NCBI GenBank assembly: GCA_951812525.1
Contig: OX638316.1
Location: 3,342,506 to 3,406,505 of the forward strand
DNA: 64,000 nucleotides
Direction of reading: 5' to 3'
Source: an uncultured Poribacteria bacterium
Lineage (GTDB): Bacteria; Poribacteria; WGA-4E; WGA-3G
A program made the position numbers and the translations under genes. The notes under the pieces are model-generated. The model was not told the origin of the DNA, searched no databases, and saw only the letters and a program-made list of their open reading frames with translations. Below are positions 61,329 to 64,000 of the stretch, piece after piece (the stretch's first letter is position 1; each line of letters opens with the position of its first letter).

Positions 61329-62441
61329 ATGAAAACAACACCACTTTATCACATTCATGAACAACTCGGTGCGACCTTTGAAAAAAGACACCAAGATTGG
61401 AATGTAGCAGTCCAGTTTACCGATGCAGTTTCCGAACATCACGCCGTGAGAAATAACGTCGGCATTGCTGATGTATCCTATCGCGGTAGATACGGGTTAT
61501 CAGGAGAAGATCGGGCAAAATTTCTACACCGTATAATTTCCAATGATGTTGAAAACCTCTCAGTCGGGCAAGGCACGTATGCCACGCTCTTAACGAACCG
61601 CGGGAAAATTATCGCCGATATGAACGTCTACATCCTCAACGATGTGATCGGCATTGACACCGCAGCTGAAACTACAGAAAGCCTCTTCAACGAATTGGAT
61701 AAATACATCATCGCTGATGACGTTGAAATTTCTGACTTAACCCCTGAAACCGGGGCAATTGTCGTCCACGGTCCTCAGGCACCAGACCTCGTTCAGTCTG
61801 TACTGGGTATGAATGAACTGACTACTTTAACCGAACGGCACAACCGCTTTCGTGAACCAGATGAACTTTTCAACTACGCAGTTGTATGTGTGCGAACCGA
61901 TACCACCGGTGAGACGGGTTATACACTTTATATCGCAGCTGACGGATTGGAACCTCTTTGGGAAAGATTGATGCTTGAAGGCGAACAATTTAACGTTCAA
62001 CCTATCGGTTGGAACGCACTCGAGTCACTTCGTATTGAAGCTGGCATGCCAAGATACGGAACAGAATTAACCGATGCTATTATCCCACTTGAGGCTGAGT
62101 TGGAGCATGCTATTGATTTTGAGAAGGGGTGCTATATCGGGCAAGAAATTGTCGCACGGATGAAATATCGCGGGCATCCTAATCGCCTATTGCGTGGTAT
62201 TAAAGTCGAAGGTATCTCAACATCGCCACAATGTCCCGAAATTCAACAAGATGCGCGAGTTTTCAGTGCAGACAAAGAGGTCGGTTGGATTACAAGTTCC
62301 ACCTTTGCACCAACACTTGGAAAGCCGATTGCCTTGGCTTACGTTCGGATGGCAGTCACTGAGGCGGGAAGTCGTATTCAAATTGAGACATCGGAAGGAC
62401 AGGTTGACGGTACGGTTGTGATGCTGCCCTTTTCGACGTAG
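61329..62441 (+). CDS. YgfZ/GcvT-family folate-binding protein
   Basis: A 370-residue protein of the aminomethyltransferase (GcvT/YgfZ) superfamily. The N-terminal SYRGRYGLSGEDRAKFLH and the GYTLYIAADGLEPLWERL segment are those of the folate-binding domain. The motif KGCYIGQEIVARMKYRG is the conserved YgfZ signature with its cysteine. YgfZ helps Fe-S cluster assembly with tetrahydrofolate; the length (longer than Escherichia coli YgfZ) leaves a GcvT-like methyltransferase possible. The ATG at 61329 is preferred over a TTG at 61314. Confidence 0.83.
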   Translation: MKTTPLYHIHEQLGATFEKRHQDWNVAVQFTDAVSEHHAVRNNVGIADVSYRGRYGLSGEDRAKFLHRIISNDVENLSVGQGTYATLLTNRGKIIADMNVYILNDVIGIDTAAETTESLFNELDKYIIADDVEISDLTPETGAIVVHGPQAPDLVQSVLGMNELTTLTERHNRFREPDELFNYAVVCVRTDTTGETGYTLYIAADGLEPLWERLMLEGEQFNVQPIGWNALESLRIEAGMPRYGTELTDAIIPLEAELEHAIDFEKGCYIGQEIVARMKYRGHPNRLLRGIKVEGISTSPQCPEIQQDARVFSADKEVGWITSSTFAPTLGKPIALAYVRMAVTEAGSRIQIETSEGQVDGTVVMLPFST

Positions 62442-62758
62442 CTGCAGATGCTAAAACTTGCTATCGTAAATAGTCAAGATTGCTACCTAACGAATTCTGG
62501 ACGTTGAACAAGGTTTTTTAAGTCGTTAAATCCTACATTGCTGAAAGCGACATTGACATGTTGGTGATGAGAGCCTACGGCAGAAAAAGTGTCCGAGAAT
62601 TTTTCGTTGGCAGCGTTACACAACACTTGATTCAAGAGACAACGATCCCTCTCTTCCTTTACCATTGATAAGAATAGAGTGGTATCATATTTTCATCACG
62701 ACTAATACCGTACCTACGGTAGAGGTCCATAACATGTATAGGAGGTAAATTTAAATCC
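62442..62758. other. Intergenic region before the TRAP transporter locus
   Basis: No gene is firmly supported. A 60-codon frame on the - strand (62665-62483) reads plausibly in part (SDTFSAVGSHHQHVNVAF) but has no good ribosome-binding site. A short TACCGTACCTACGGTA-like palindrome lies at about 62706-62722, and TAGGAGG at 62739-62745 serves the next gene. Confidence 0.45.
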
Positions 62759-63667
62759 ATGATACACAGAAAGTTTTGTTTTCGTATATTCATTTTATTA
62801 CTCCTCCCGATACTCTTGGGCGGATGTGGTCTTGCCAAGTTGGCAAGCATTCAGGGAGAGAGCGATCTAACTGTGGTCGAGTCTACTCTCGAAGGAAACC
62901 TCGGCACACTTGAGCGCTTGGCTAAACTTGGGAATGCAGGCATCATTGTTAAAGCAGCTCGTGCTTGTTCATCTTACGCTGGATTCTTTGAGGATAGAAT
63001 GGAGGAAGCTGAGATAGCAGGCGATATGGAGACCGCAGAAGAGATGCACGCGCAGGCACTTGACTACTATCAGCGTGCTGAAGGCTACGCCTTCAAAGTA
63101 CTCGCCGACTCGCATATAGCGTTCAGAGAACCAAGAACGGTCGAGATCCCTGTTTTTGAAAAGGCTCTTAAGAGGGTGAAGAAAAAACAGGTGGAACCCT
63201 TGTTTTGGGCAGCTTACGCTGTAGGACGCGGCATTAGCCTCCAGAAGGATGACCCGATGCAAGTAATTGACCTCGTTCGCGTGGAAAAGATGATGCGACG
63301 GGTCCTTGACTTGGATGAAACTTTCTACTATGGCAGCGCACATCTGTTCTATGCTGTCTATTACGGTGATCGATCCCCAACGATTGGCGGGAATCCAGAG
63401 AAGGCAAAAGAACACATTGCGCGCGTAGATGAGATTAATGACGGCAAATTCCTAATGAGCAAATACTATCTCGCCCGTTACTATGCCGTCCCTAAACAAG
63501 ATGCACAACTCTACAAGCAGGCTTTACAGGAAGTGCTTGATGCACCGTCGGACATCTATCCTGGCGAGGAAGCTGCGACTTCATTGGCAAAATCGCGTTC
63601 CAAACGCTGGCTCGATCAGGTTGATATGTTGTTTGATTTAGAAATGGAAGAAGGAGATGCAGAATAA
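62759..63667 (+). CDS. TRAP transporter TatT component-family lipoprotein
   Basis: A 302-residue lipoprotein (lipobox LLGGC, Cys near residue 23). The mature part is all-helical with TPR-like repeats and the TatT landmarks LVKAARACSSYAGFFED-like IVKAARACSSYAGFFED, WAAYAVGRGI, and YYGSAHLFYAVYYGDRSP. TatT (Tp0956-like) proteins are TPR partners of TRAP binding proteins. TAGGAGG sits upstream of the ATG. It overlaps the next gene by one base (TAATG), typical of a coupled pair. Confidence 0.87.
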   Translation: MIHRKFCFRIFILLLLPILLGGCGLAKLASIQGESDLTVVESTLEGNLGTLERLAKLGNAGIIVKAARACSSYAGFFEDRMEEAEIAGDMETAEEMHAQALDYYQRAEGYAFKVLADSHIAFREPRTVEIPVFEKALKRVKKKQVEPLFWAAYAVGRGISLQKDDPMQVIDLVRVEKMMRRVLDLDETFYYGSAHLFYAVYYGDRSPTIGGNPEKAKEHIARVDEINDGKFLMSKYYLARYYAVPKQDAQLYKQALQEVLDAPSDIYPGEEAATSLAKSRSKRWLDQVDMLFDLEMEEGDAE

Positions 63668-64000
63668 TGAAAACATACAAAGCAGACTATAAAGCACACG
63701 CCGCTACATTTCTAAGTGTGTTTCTACTGATTTTGGGGATGCTGTGCTTACCCGTAGCACAGATTGATGCCAAGAACGTTAAGTTCGCCACCCTCGCACC
63801 CAAGGGTTCCACATGGATGAACAATTTTGATGCGATGGGAAAAGAAATGCGCGCCAAAACGGACGGTAAACTCCGGCTCCGTATCTTTCCAAACGGGGTC
63901 CAAGGCGACGAACTTGATGTCGTTCGCAAGATGCGGGCAGGACTGCTCCACGCTGGTGCTATGACAGCCACCGGTCTCGGGGAAATACAGAAAGAAGTCC
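63667..64000 (+). CDS. TRAP transporter substrate-binding protein (DctP-type), 3' partial
   Basis: The first 111 codons of a periplasmic TRAP binding protein; the rest lies beyond the window. A signal peptide (about residues 12-36, FLSVFLLILGMLCLPVAQ) is followed by the mature start NVKFATLAPKGSTWMN and the SDFxxKTDGKLRLRIFP-type segment, then GDELDVVRKMRAGLLHAGAM. Its ATG overlaps the TatT stop (TAATG). With TatT upstream it is of the TPR-associated TRAP (TPAT) type; the membrane components should follow outside the window. Confidence 0.88.
   Translation, partial: MKTYKADYKAHAATFLSVFLLILGMLCLPVAQIDAKNVKFATLAPKGSTWMNNFDAMGKEMRAKTDGKLRLRIFPNGVQGDELDVVRKMRAGLLHAGAMTATGLGEIQKEV

Noticed and set aside
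1-64000. tRNA, rRNA or known riboswitch genes
   Set aside because: No T-loop GGTTCRANNCC with a matching acceptor stem and no recognised riboswitch core was found by eye; a tRNAscan-SE/Infernal run would be decisive.

Overview
The window looks like a chromosomal stretch from a Gram-negative-type bacterium of the Candidatus Poribacteria kind (inference). The support is the mix of phytanoyl-CoA dioxygenase-family enzymes, a sulfatase, xylose-isomerase-like TIM barrels, VCBS/ASPIC-UnbV proteins, proteins carrying both cohesin-like and dockerin modules, an outer-membrane Omp85 protein, and intergenic spaces full of short palindromic repeats. No tRNA, rRNA, CRISPR array, prophage or intact insertion sequence was seen.

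Layout. 1-7.8 kb holds housekeeping genes: a cold-shock/Sm-like fusion (5' end cut off), a YkgJ cysteine-cluster protein, a DUF971 protein, a 7-Fe ferredoxin, recJ overlapping a bifunctional rel, and rpmB. 8-13.3 kb has a glycosyltransferase, small membrane proteins and an ECF sigma factor followed by a cytoplasmic DUF4097-type protein. 13.5-18.6 kb is a sugar ABC importer (binding protein and two permeases, one with a large membrane insertion, no ATPase) followed by a PhyH-HEAT fusion. 18.7-30.4 kb carries surface and secreted proteins: a 1239-residue LRR protein with cohesin, dockerin and sorting modules, PAP2, a polysaccharide deacetylase, a Tat-lipoprotein aldo/keto reductase with VCBS and TPR partners, a LamG-like protein and a second cohesin+dockerin protein. 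30.8-35.5 kb has a second PhyH protein and a sugar-phosphate group (FGGY kinase, ROK kinase, SIS isomerase).

35.7-44.3 kb is one long + strand run: two NfeD proteins, two FloA-like flotillins, a small anchored protein, a peptidoglycan amidase lipoprotein, an Ala-Glu-type dipeptide epimerase and an SDR. It reads as a membrane-microdomain and murein-turnover operon. 44.4-46.6 kb (- strand) is a TIM-barrel isomerase/sulfatase pair. 46.8-50.1 kb (- strand) is a compact four-gene membrane cluster of unknown function, the best candidate here for an undescribed system. aroK-aroB, two tandem GNATs, a GT39-like membrane enzyme, an adenylate-kinase-like protein and a xylose-isomerase-like protein with an altered metal ligand follow. 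57.35-61.05 kb encodes a chimeric Omp85 protein with DUF4097-like and CBM9-like modules before its POTRA domains and barrel. The window ends with a YgfZ/GcvT-family protein and the start of a TRAP transporter locus (TatT lipoprotein plus DctP-type binding protein).

The intergenic regions hold at least five short repeat families, some of which form hairpins placed like terminators. Several putative sigma-70-type promoters are legible. All functional calls come from reading motifs; no database search was run.
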